Assembly: GCA_041588495.1 (NCBI GenBank)
Contig: JBFGWM010000187.1
Span: 1-5,775 of the forward strand
Source: JBFGWM01 sp041588495
GTDB taxonomy: Bacteria > Pseudomonadota > Gammaproteobacteria > Pseudomonadales > JBFGWM01
Length of the DNA stretch: 5,775 nt
Direction of reading: 5' to 3'
Positions 1 to 5,157 of this stretch are shown here, in pieces. The notes under the pieces are model-generated. The model did not search any database. It saw only the letters and a program-made list of their open reading frames with translations, and was not told where the DNA came from. A program made the position numbers and the translations under genes. The stretch's first letter is position 1. Each line of letters opens with the position of its first letter.

Positions 1-117
1 ATCCATCGGCGGGCACTGCTCCACTAGGCGGTGCAGACTCATGGCGTCTTCCGCAACGGGTTGGCGTAGTTCGGTCACCTGGGACTGCTTGTCGTCCCCG
101 ATCGCAACAACATTCAC
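1..117 (-). CDS. ectA: Diaminobutyrate acetyltransferase EctA, N-terminal fragment (runs off left edge)
   Basis: EctA acetylates L-2,4-diaminobutyrate with acetyl-CoA, the first committed step of ectoine synthesis, in the cytoplasm. Only 39 codons are visible, with no stop before the edge. The segment TELRQPVAEDAMSLHRLVEQ followed by CPPMD matches the conserved N-terminal entry of EctA, which reads roughly (I/L)R-P---D---------CPPLD just before the GNAT fold. The call is supported independently by the divergent EctR-type regulator at 469-996. The chosen start is GTG at 117-115; TTG at 123-121 is also in frame, and a TAG at 138-136 closes the frame upstream. Neither start has a strong Shine-Dalgarno sequence; AGAAG lies about 9 nt before the TTG. 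The GNAT catalytic core and any ectB, ectC or ask genes would lie beyond the left edge. The main doubt is the short length available for recognition. Confidence 0.75.
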   Translation of the reverse strand, partial: MNVVAIGDDKQSQVTELRQPVAEDAMSLHRLVEQCPPMD

Positions 118-124
118 CGGCAAA

Positions 125-148
125 GAATTACACTTCTAAGTGTTTTTC
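125..148. promoter_or_regulatory. Inverted repeat just upstream of the ectA start
   Basis: ACACTT (130-135) and AAGTGT (138-143) form a perfect inverted repeat with a 2-bp centre. The symmetry resumes beyond two mismatched pairs, with GAA at 125-127 facing TTC at 146-148, so 9 of 11 positions in each arm pair. Long half-sites with a 2-bp centre match the geometry described for EctR1, although the sequence differs. It begins 8 nt upstream of the ectA GTG start. It could be an operator blocking the weak proximal promoter, or an RNA hairpin limiting translation. Confidence 0.4.
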
Positions 149-178
149 CGGATGCCAAACAACAGCGCGCAACCGCAT

Positions 179-197
179 ATCTGTTTACATAACAGAT
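179..197. promoter_or_regulatory. 19-bp inverted repeat inside the ectA leader
   Basis: ATCTGTT (179-185) and AACAGAT (191-197) are perfect 7-bp arms around TACAT. The repeat lies in the AT-rich half, downstream of the proposed ectA promoter. It has the size and symmetry of a dimeric repressor operator and is a candidate site for EctR or another regulator. TTTACA at 184-189 could also act as a plus-strand -35 box, but no convincing -10 follows it. Confidence 0.4.
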
Positions 198-235
198 TTT
201 TACGTGGATTCTACCCAAAACGCGCCACTTATCTT

Positions 236-258
236 TATTTAGAGAACGAAATACTATA
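236..258. promoter_or_regulatory. EctR1-site-like half-sites over the ectA -10 box
   Basis: The plus strand shows TATTTAG (236-242) and ACTATA (253-258). These are the same words as the two halves of the EctR1 binding site I recall from M. alcaliphilum, TATTTAGT-GT-ACTATATA. The gap between them is 10 nt here against 3 nt there, so the spacing does not fit the known site and both words are AT-rich. The right half coincides with the proposed ectA -10 box. This could be a diverged operator or a coincidence. Confidence 0.25.
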
Positions 259-282
259 CGCGATACATGAGCACCGGATCAA
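253..282 (-). promoter_or_regulatory. Putative sigma-70 promoter for ectA
   Basis: On the minus strand TTGATC (282-277) and TATAGT (258-253) are separated by 18 nt. They match the -35 and -10 consensus at 4 of 6 and 5 of 6 positions. Transcription would begin near 246, leaving a leader of about 130 nt before ectA. From memory, the published EctR1 site of M. alcaliphilum covers the -10 box of ectAp1 and also contains TACTATA on the opposite strand, as here at 252-258. A weaker, closer alternative is TTGTTT (162-157), 17 nt, TTAGAA (139-134), which would give a leader of only about 10 nt. Confidence 0.45.
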
Positions 283-396
283 CATCTCCCACCGGCTGGG
301 CGCGGTCCGGGCACAGTGCCGCCCTGCGCCCGCACCCTGTTTTCCCCGGCAACAAGCCGCTGGCCCAGATCTGCCAACGCCCCACGGCTGACCTCG

Positions 397-419
397 ATGC
401 CCGCAGCCACCCCGGGCAT
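397..419. promoter_or_regulatory. Inverted repeat over the ectR -35 position
   Basis: ATGCCCG (397-403) and CGGGCAT (413-419) are perfect 7-bp arms with a 9-nt spacer. The -35 hexamer expected 17 nt upstream of the ectR TATAAT falls at 408-413, inside this repeat, and itself looks nothing like TTGACA. An activator or autoregulator bound here could account for the missing -35 box. In GC-rich DNA a repeat like this can also arise by chance. Confidence 0.3.
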
Positions 420-421
420 GC

Positions 422-442
422 GCGCCGTTATATAATCGGCGC
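422..442. promoter_or_regulatory. Inverted repeat framing the ectR -10 box
   Basis: GCGCCG (422-427) and CGGCGC (437-442) are perfect 6-bp arms, and the 9-nt spacer between them is TTATATAAT, which contains the -10 hexamer. Protein bound across this element would cover the -10 box, so it is a natural place for EctR to repress itself. Autoregulation has been suggested for EctR1 of M. alcaliphilum; here it is inferred from position only. Confidence 0.4.
431..436 (+). promoter_or_regulatory. -10 box of the ectR promoter
   Basis: A perfect TATAAT sits 32 nt before the ectR TTG start. It predicts transcription from about 443 and a leader of about 26 nt. No recognisable -35 hexamer lies 16-18 nt upstream, and there is no TGN extension, so the promoter is probably weak or activator-dependent. 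Confidence 0.5.
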
Positions 443-456
443 CGGCACGCATACCC

Positions 457-460
457 GGAG
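457..460 (+). promoter_or_regulatory. Ribosome binding site deciding the ectR TTG start
   Basis: GGAG lies 8 nt before TTG at 469-471. This is good spacing and justifies the rare TTG start, because no ATG or GTG in this frame gives the expected MarR N-terminus. Confidence 0.65.
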
Positions 461-468
461 CGCACTCC

Positions 469-996
469 TTGAACAGTATCGAAGAAGTCCTCGTCGCCTT
501 GCGCCGGGTGATCCGGGCAACCGACCTGCACTCCAAGCACCTGGCCAAGACCACCGGGCTGACGGCGCCACAGATCCTGCTGATGCAGACCATCCGCGAC
601 AAGGGCGAGGTGACCATCGGCGAACTGGCCAACGTGATGAGCCTCAGCCAGGCGACCGTGACAACGATCCTCGACCGGCTCGAGAAGCGTGAACTGGTCT
701 ACCGCGAACGCTCCAAGACCGACCGTCGCAAGGTGCACGCCCACCTGACGGAGAAGGCAGCGGAAATCCTCAAGGAAGCGCCAATCCCGCTGCAGGAGCA
801 ATTCACGCGCCAGTTCGGCGACCTCCAGGACTGGGAACAGACGATGATCATTTCCGCGCTGCAGCGGGTGGCGCAGATGATGGACGCACAGCACATCGAC
901 GCCTCCCCGGTGCTGGACGTCGGCACGCTGGACCGGCAGGACACGGCAGTCGAAAAACCGGATGCCTATGCGGAAGACGGCAAGGACAAGGGTTGA
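469..996 (+). CDS. ectR: MarR-family transcriptional regulator, EctR type
   Basis: This 175-residue cytoplasmic DNA-binding protein probably represses the divergent ectoine genes at low salinity. The N-terminus (residues 1-30, with ALRRVIRATDLHSKHLAK) forms the dimerisation helices and is typical of EctR. Residues 46-74 (VTIGELANVMSLSQATVTTI and LDRLEK) form the helix-turn-helix, and residues 77-92, with RERSKTDRRK, form the wing with the DR-K pattern of MarR proteins. Residues about 105-142 are the C-terminal dimerisation helices. A charged, probably disordered tail of about 30 residues follows. The start is TTG with GGAG 8 nt upstream. The gene faces away from ectA and converges on the unrelated cluster at 1018. 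The MarR fold is certain; the EctR subgroup rests on the N-terminal wording and the ectA neighbour. The ligand or signal cannot be read from sequence. Confidence 0.87.
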   Translation: MNSIEEVLVALRRVIRATDLHSKHLAKTTGLTAPQILLMQTIRDKGEVTIGELANVMSLSQATVTTILDRLEKRELVYRERSKTDRRKVHAHLTEKAAEILKEAPIPLQEQFTRQFGDLQDWEQTMIISALQRVAQMMDAQHIDASPVLDVGTLDRQDTAVEKPDAYAEDGKDKG

Positions 997-1020
997 CGCC
1001 GGCGAGACCGTCGCGCGTCA
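994..1020. terminator. Hairpin bridging two convergent stop codons
   Basis: TGACGC (994-999) pairs with GCGTCA (1015-1020), and GCGA (1002-1005) pairs with TCGC (1011-1014). The result is a 10-bp stem with a 2-nt bulge (1000-1001) and a 5-nt loop. The outer arms contain the TGA of ectR and the TGA of the minus-strand gene. No T-run follows on either side, so it is not a classical intrinsic terminator. It may weakly end or stabilise both converging transcripts. Confidence 0.35.
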
Positions 1021-1311
1021 GGCGTACGCGACCTGCACCACGACGGTGAAGTCTTCCTTCAGCTGCTGTGTATCGCCAAACTTGACGATGGTCTCGTATC
1101 CGGTGACTTCCGCCATGGCGTCATGGAGTTGCTGCTCCAGGACCGCGGCCCAGAATCCCTCGAGGCTGATGGAAACGGAGCCGTCAAAACCCGGAACCCG
1201 CACCCGCTGGTAATTCTCCCACTCGTCCCCGGAGCCCGACACGGAGAACTCAGGCTCACCGTCCGTGTTCCGGCCCCGGTACAGGCGCAATTCGAAGCTC
1301 TTTACGGCCAC
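1018..1311 (-). CDS. Small protein of unknown function (97 residues), last gene of the CHAT cassette
   Basis: I do not recognise this family. The 97-residue product has no signal peptide, membrane segment or cysteine and is acidic. Alternating hydrophobic stretches (KSFELRLYRG near the start, FDGSVSISLEGFW in the middle, EDFTVVVQVAYA at the end) suggest a mostly beta fold with a central helix at about residues 53-70. The start is GTG at 1311-1309, preceded by a GGTGGA-like ribosome-binding site about 8 nt upstream. The reading frame begins inside the end of the upstream gene: the TAA of 1302-1790 lies 5 nt into this frame. Such an overlap implies translational coupling and joint function. It is probably cytoplasmic, unlike its exported neighbour. 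Codon use resembles the neighbours, which supports a real gene. Confidence 0.65.
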   Translation of the reverse strand: MAVKSFELRLYRGRNTDGEPEFSVSGSGDEWENYQRVRVPGFDGSVSISLEGFWAAVLEQQLHDAMAEVTGYETIVKFGDTQQLKEDFTVVVQVAYA

Positions 1312-1790
1312 GGCAGTTCCACCGTTTCAAAGGGAATCTCGCACGCCCCGGGATGCTTCGCCTCGCAGGGCTGGTCGTAGATGGCCCAAAGGCCGCCCTT
1401 CCGCAATTCCCAGTGCGCGAAAAAACTGCCCGTTCGCGTGAACACCGGTTGCGTGGAATCCACCAGGGGATCGAAGAAACTGAGCCGCGCCGAGTGGGCG
1501 CCCACCGGACAGACCACGGCGAGCAGTCCAGCGGGATGGGAATCCGGCCGGACCCGGTCCACCGAGGGCGCCACGTCCTCCGGTTCGTCCACGTCACCCA
1601 CATCGCGCGCAGAGAGATCGCACTCGACCTCGTAGCGCGCCCGGACAATATTGCCGGATTTCACCGCGATCCGGCTGCCACCGAACCCGGCCGACTCGAT
1701 GGCCCAACTCCAGCCGTCTGCCCCCGCACCCATGCACCATGCCATGCCCGCCACCGCGAGAGCCGGCAATTTGATACGCAATGCGTTCAT
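1302..1790 (-). CDS. Secreted protein of unknown function with four cysteines
   Basis: The product has 162 residues from ATG at 1790-1788. A TTG at 1829-1827 would add 13 residues but would place non-signal sequence ahead of the export signal. Residues 1-24 form a Sec signal peptide: MNALRIK, a hydrophobic core LPALAVAGMAWCMG, and an AGA site before Asp25. The mature part has cysteines at 57, 94, 142 and 150, enough for two disulfides, which fits a periplasmic or secreted location. It is rich in beta-type hydrophobic alternation (RARYEVECDLS, GLLAVVCPVG, GSFFAHWELR, GLWAIYDQPC), with an acidic stretch at 61-73. I cannot name a family. It starts 49 nt after the CHAT gene stop, on the same strand, so both are probably on one mRNA. 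Its ribosome-binding site is poor (GAGG about 14 nt upstream), so the start is the uncertain part. Partnership with the CHAT lipoprotein is inferred from position. Confidence 0.65.
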   Translation of the reverse strand: MNALRIKLPALAVAGMAWCMGAGADGWSWAIESAGFGGSRIAVKSGNIVRARYEVECDLSARDVGDVDEPEDVAPSVDRVRPDSHPAGLLAVVCPVGAHSARLSFFDPLVDSTQPVFTRTGSFFAHWELRKGGLWAIYDQPCEAKHPGACEIPFETVELPWP

Positions 1791-1839
1791 GACCCGTGGC
1801 GCAACCTCGGCGGGATGACCCTGGTGCAAAAAGCCCGGC

Positions 1840-4311
1840 TCAACCCGACCCCGTGAGGTTGAAGGCCGACCAGAACGCCGGGTGCGGGTAGCGCGCCTTG
1901 GTCGCGATCTGCGCCCTGCGCAGTGCGGCAGCCTTCGGCCGGGTCTTCAGTTCCTCGTAAAACCGCTGCATGAGGTAGGCGGTGGCATCGTCGGAAACCG
2001 GCCACAGGCTGGCCACGATGGTCCGCGAACCCGCGTACAGGAATCCACGCGTCAATCCGATCACGTCGTCCCCGGACTGGATGTCTCCGAGGCCCGTCTC
2101 GCAGGCGCTGAGCGTCACCATGTCCGCATTCAGGTCCAGTTCGTAGAGTTCACCCACGGTGAGGCTGCCGTCCTCGCCCTCCCCGGGGGCCAGCAACATC
2201 CGCGACTGCAACGGGTCGTCGGCATTGAACTCACCGTGGCTGGCCAGGTGCAGGTAACGGAAACCCGGTGCATAAGTCTTGAAGTTCGCCTCGGATGCCA
2301 GCTTGCGCAGCAGGACCCGCGAATTCTGCCAGCCGCGATCGATCACCCGGGTCTCCTCCTGGGCACCCGGAAGATCCATCTCGGGGTTACCGAGGTCAGG
2401 ATTGCCCAGCGCGAGGAGGTCTTCGGAAGCCGCGGATCCTTTATCGAGATACTGCATCACCGAGGCGCTGGGCAGCAGGCGCAACTCGTAGCGATCAACG
2501 AGGTATCGTGATCCGTCGTTCAGGGCAGCAAACGGGAGGTAATGCAGCGGACCGTGGGGAACAACGGTCAGGATTCTGCCCTGCAGGCTGGCTTCAAGTG
2601 GCCGCATCAGGCGGTCGTACATGCCCCGGGTGAGGCGGACATGGCGCCGCGACTTCAGCGACTGCACCGACCGCCGCAGGGCGCTCACCGCGTCGGCGAG
2701 CCCCGCTCCGTCCAGGCGCACGGCTTCGATGCGCTCCCGGGTGACCACAAATGCGTACAGTTCGTCGCCACGACCGTAGTACTCGACGAGGATTTCGTCG
2801 GGGCCGAGCCGCGAGACAATTCCAGGGACGTCGATGTCACCCACGGTGACCAGGGAAGCCAGCTCCGGCGCCTCTGCCGCGAGCTGCTGTCGCAATGACC
2901 GCGTCTTTCCGCCCCGGTTCGTCGAACCCTGCGCGTCCCCGGCAACACCCTCCTCCAGGGACTGCCGCTCAAGTTCCTCCAACTGGCGCAGCAACGCGCC
3001 GACCTTGTTGTTGGCATCGTTTTTCGCCGTGAACTGGCGGCGCGACGCGAGCATGTCGACCAACGCCCGTGCCTTCGCCCGCTCGGAAAACTCGAAAGCG
3101 TCCGCAGCCCGACCCTGGTCGAGCAGCAGCCCGATCATGTCGGCGTACACGTCGACCTTGCCGCCGAGAAAACCGAGGCGGTAGCTTTCCTGCTCGAGAT
3201 TCGCACGCTGACTCTCGAGCAGCGCCACTGCGCGTTGCAGGTAGGACTCGGCCGCCGCGAGGTCACCCGCATCACGCGCGATGAGGGCGCGCTCGTGCAA
3301 CAGGCGGAAATGCACCGCGGCAAAGTTGGAAATGCGTGGATCACCCAGGAGTTCGTCGTACCCCTTCCGCGCAATCTCCGCACGACCGGTCTTGAAGGCG
3401 CTACGCGCCACCATCACGCGCAGCGGAAGCTCCGTGGTGAACTGCATGTTGTGAAAGGTGGTTCCGGACATGGTCAGCGCCAGGGGATCCAGCAGCGGAC
3501 GGTAAATCTGCAATGTCGCCTTCATCAGCGCATCGCCGACCTTCTTGCCCGCACCGCGATCGTCACGGGTCAGGATGTCATAGGCGGACTCATATTCACC
3601 GGCAAGGTAATAGCTGCGTGCCAGCCAGAACCGCAGCAGGGGCAGTTCGTACAGGTTCTCGATCTCGGACTTGTCCGCGACCGCATACCGCTGCCGCAAC
3701 AGTTCACGGTAGCGCTCTGCGGTCTGCCGGTCGCCGCGCATCTCCGCAGTCACCGACATCAGTCCCCAGGGCTCGATGATCTGGACTTCCTCGCCCTTGC
3801 GGAAATAACTGCCCTCAGCATTGGGGTTGTTGAGGCCGAACGTGGCGATGGTTGTATAAGCCGCGACGATACCGTTCATCTGCAACACCGGTTTGGCTTC
3901 CGCAGTCGCCAGCGCCCGCCGAGCGTGATCGCCGGCCTTCTCCGCCTCGCCGAGTTCGAGGTACTTTTTCGCCTCCAGCACCTGCAGCATGAGTTTCACG
4001 GATTCCGGCGAGTGGTTGACGATTCCGTCTACGAACTTGTCCTGTGCAGCCCGCCCCCAAAGCGGTTCCATGCAACGATCGAGTTCCGAGAACCGCTGCA
4101 CGGTCAGCAGGGCATTACAGACCTTGTAGTGGTCCATCGGGGGCAGGCCGGCGTAGCCCCCCGGGCCGGACAGGGTGCTGATGTTCTCGTGCTCCCCGCG
4201 CACCGCCTGGCGTGCCACCGGATTCAGGCAACCGGAAAGAAACAGGCAGATCACCAGGACGGCGGGCACACGAAAATAATGGCGGCGGACGGACATTCCC
4301 ATCAGGCACAT
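1840..4311 (-). CDS. TPR-CHAT domain lipoprotein, caspase-like peptidase
   Basis: CHAT (caspase HetF-associated with TPRs) domains are clan CD cysteine-peptidase folds. The product has 823 residues from ATG at 4311, chosen because GAGGA lies 9 nt upstream and a compact lipoprotein signal follows. ATG at 4386 (848 residues) is the longer option and ATG at 4296 the shorter. Residues 1-28 carry VRRHYFR, a hydrophobic core and the lipobox LSGC; Cys28 would be lipidated, and Leu at +2 predicts outer-membrane sorting. Residues about 60-425 hold helical TPR-like repeats, for example HERALIARDAGDLAAAESYL at 339-358. A charged coiled-coil linker spans about 430-480. The CHAT domain fills about 490-823: TVVPHGPLHYLPFAAL at 582-597, catalytic His692 in LHLASHG, catalytic Cys737 in LSACETG, then FLYAGSRTIVASLWPVSDDA. 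The dyad is intact, so activity is likely. The substrate is unknown. The gap upstream to pnuC shows no clear promoter. Confidence 0.88.
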   Translation of the reverse strand: MCLMGMSVRRHYFRVPAVLVICLFLSGCLNPVARQAVRGEHENISTLSGPGGYAGLPPMDHYKVCNALLTVQRFSELDRCMEPLWGRAAQDKFVDGIVNHSPESVKLMLQVLEAKKYLELGEAEKAGDHARRALATAEAKPVLQMNGIVAAYTTIATFGLNNPNAEGSYFRKGEEVQIIEPWGLMSVTAEMRGDRQTAERYRELLRQRYAVADKSEIENLYELPLLRFWLARSYYLAGEYESAYDILTRDDRGAGKKVGDALMKATLQIYRPLLDPLALTMSGTTFHNMQFTTELPLRVMVARSAFKTGRAEIARKGYDELLGDPRISNFAAVHFRLLHERALIARDAGDLAAAESYLQRAVALLESQRANLEQESYRLGFLGGKVDVYADMIGLLLDQGRAADAFEFSERAKARALVDMLASRRQFTAKNDANNKVGALLRQLEELERQSLEEGVAGDAQGSTNRGGKTRSLRQQLAAEAPELASLVTVGDIDVPGIVSRLGPDEILVEYYGRGDELYAFVVTRERIEAVRLDGAGLADAVSALRRSVQSLKSRRHVRLTRGMYDRLMRPLEASLQGRILTVVPHGPLHYLPFAALNDGSRYLVDRYELRLLPSASVMQYLDKGSAASEDLLALGNPDLGNPEMDLPGAQEETRVIDRGWQNSRVLLRKLASEANFKTYAPGFRYLHLASHGEFNADDPLQSRMLLAPGEGEDGSLTVGELYELDLNADMVTLSACETGLGDIQSGDDVIGLTRGFLYAGSRTIVASLWPVSDDATAYLMQRFYEELKTRPKAAALRRAQIATKARYPHPAFWSAFNLTGSG

Positions 4312-4318
4312 GAACAGG

Positions 4319-4325
4319 TTTCCTC
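4319..4325 (-). promoter_or_regulatory. Ribosome binding site choosing the CHAT lipoprotein start
   Basis: GAGGAAA on the minus strand (4325-4319) ends 7 nt before ATG 4311-4309; measured from GAGGA the spacing is 9 nt. The alternative ATG at 4386 has only CGGG directly in front of it. This favours the shorter protein with a normal lipoprotein signal. Confidence 0.55.
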
Positions 4326-4479
4326 GGCAGGACTCGGGTGTATGCAGGCGACGGGGCAGGATCAGCGCCGTGAACGACATGTCCATCCCGTATTTCGTGC
4401 TGATCGTTACACAGCCATTTGCCCATCACAAGGCGTGGTGACGCCGCACAGCCGCCTGCGAACCCGCGTTGTGAAGCAA

Positions 4480-5157
4480 TCAGTCCCCGGTGCCGGGAGG
4501 TTCCGGTTGCCGCGCGCCCGCGCGACGAATCCGATTCCAGTCAGCGAGCCCGCGAATGGCGAGGATCAGCAGGAACACGTAGAGCAGTGCGACAAAACGG
4601 ATGTCCTTGACGTAATACAGGCCGATCCCGATCACGTCGACAATGATCCAGTACACCCAGCTCTCGACGCACTTGCGCGCCATCAGCCACATCGCGACGA
4701 AACTCATCACCGTGGTCAGTGCGTCCAGGTACGGATACGCGGCGGGCTCGACGAAAAGGCGCGGAAGCAAAACATGCACCTGGCTCATCGTCGCGCCCAG
4801 GGCGGCCGCGACCGCAAGGGTGGCGCAGGCCCAGGCCAGGATTGTTCGCGGCGTGCTGAAGGCCACGTCGGTAATCGCATTCTCGACGCGGGGGGAACGG
4901 GACCAGTACCACCATCCGTAAACGCTGACCACCAGGTAATAGACCTGCTCCAGCGCGTCCGAGTACAGCTGGACCTGGTAGAACAACAGCATGTAAAGCA
5001 GGACACTGACGATCCCCACCGGCCAGGTCAGGAGGTTGCGCCGCGCGATCAGCCACACCGACCACAGGTACAACACGGTGCCGAAGAACTCGATGTAACT
5101 CAGCGGATAGTCCAGCACCGTGAAGAACACGGTGTCGACACTGAAGTATTCAGTCAC
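4480..5157 (-). CDS. pnuC: Nicotinamide riboside transporter PnuC
   Basis: PnuC is an inner-membrane facilitator that lets nicotinamide riboside, an NAD precursor, into the cell. The 225-residue length is normal for the family. About seven membrane segments alternate with short loops, at roughly residues 20-37, 43-60, 68-85, 105-122, 140-160, 166-183 and 187-203. Family hallmarks are visible: NLLTWPVGIVSVLLYMLLFY (41-60), the tryptophan-rich VYGWWYWSR (79-87), and the C-terminal AMWLMARKCVESWVYWIIVD (155-174) followed by VIGIGLYYVK (175-184). A short basic cytoplasmic tail follows. The start is GTG at 5157-5155, overlapping the TGA of the upstream NadR-like gene as GTGA, so translation is probably coupled. 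This matches the known logic: transport is driven by phosphorylation of the riboside by the NadR kinase. No T-rich terminator follows the stop. Confidence 0.92.
   Translation of the reverse strand: MTEYFSVDTVFFTVLDYPLSYIEFFGTVLYLWSVWLIARRNLLTWPVGIVSVLLYMLLFYQVQLYSDALEQVYYLVVSVYGWWYWSRSPRVENAITDVAFSTPRTILAWACATLAVAAALGATMSQVHVLLPRLFVEPAAYPYLDALTTVMSFVAMWLMARKCVESWVYWIIVDVIGIGLYYVKDIRFVALLYVFLLILAIRGLADWNRIRRAGARQPEPPGTGD

Larger units (their letters stand above)
118..468. promoter_or_regulatory. Divergent ectA-ectR control region
   Basis: This 351-bp gap separates the divergent starts of ectA and ectR. It falls into two parts: an AT-rich stretch near ectA (about 120-265) and a GC-rich stretch near ectR (about 270-425). 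It holds a minus-strand promoter-like pair, a plus-strand TATAAT, and four inverted repeats, each listed separately. Open frames crossing it continue out of frame into ectR or lack ribosome-binding sites, so I see no gene here. In Methylomicrobium alcaliphilum the MarR-type regulator EctR1 represses ectABC-ask from a comparable position upstream of the operon, so osmotic control of this region is a reasonable inference. Confidence 0.7.

Noticed and set aside
216..236. A sigma-54-like promoter on the minus strand (TGGCGCG followed by TTTT)
   Set aside because: The GG half is present but the required GC half (TTGC) is replaced by GGGT.
279..419. A possible 46-codon minus-strand leader peptide in the ectA-ectR gap, starting ATG 419-417
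   Set aside because: No convincing ribosome-binding site or promoter precedes it and its composition is ordinary for GC-rich noncoding DNA.
235..894. A 219-codon open frame on the minus strand
   Set aside because: It is the antisense shadow of ectR, begins in the AT-rich promoter region, and lacks any domain or ribosome-binding site.
1840..2511. Plus-strand open frames opposite the CHAT domain, including 1882-2511
   Set aside because: They are mirror frames of a strongly coding GC-rich gene, with no family resemblance.
4404..4431. A sigma-70 promoter for the CHAT gene (TTGTGA, 16 nt, TAACGA)
   Set aside because: The -10 matches consensus at only two positions, so it cannot be separated from background.
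4485..4498. A CCCGG/CCGGG hairpin at the end of pnuC as a terminator
   Set aside because: It lies within the coding end, has only a 2-nt loop and is not followed by a T-run.
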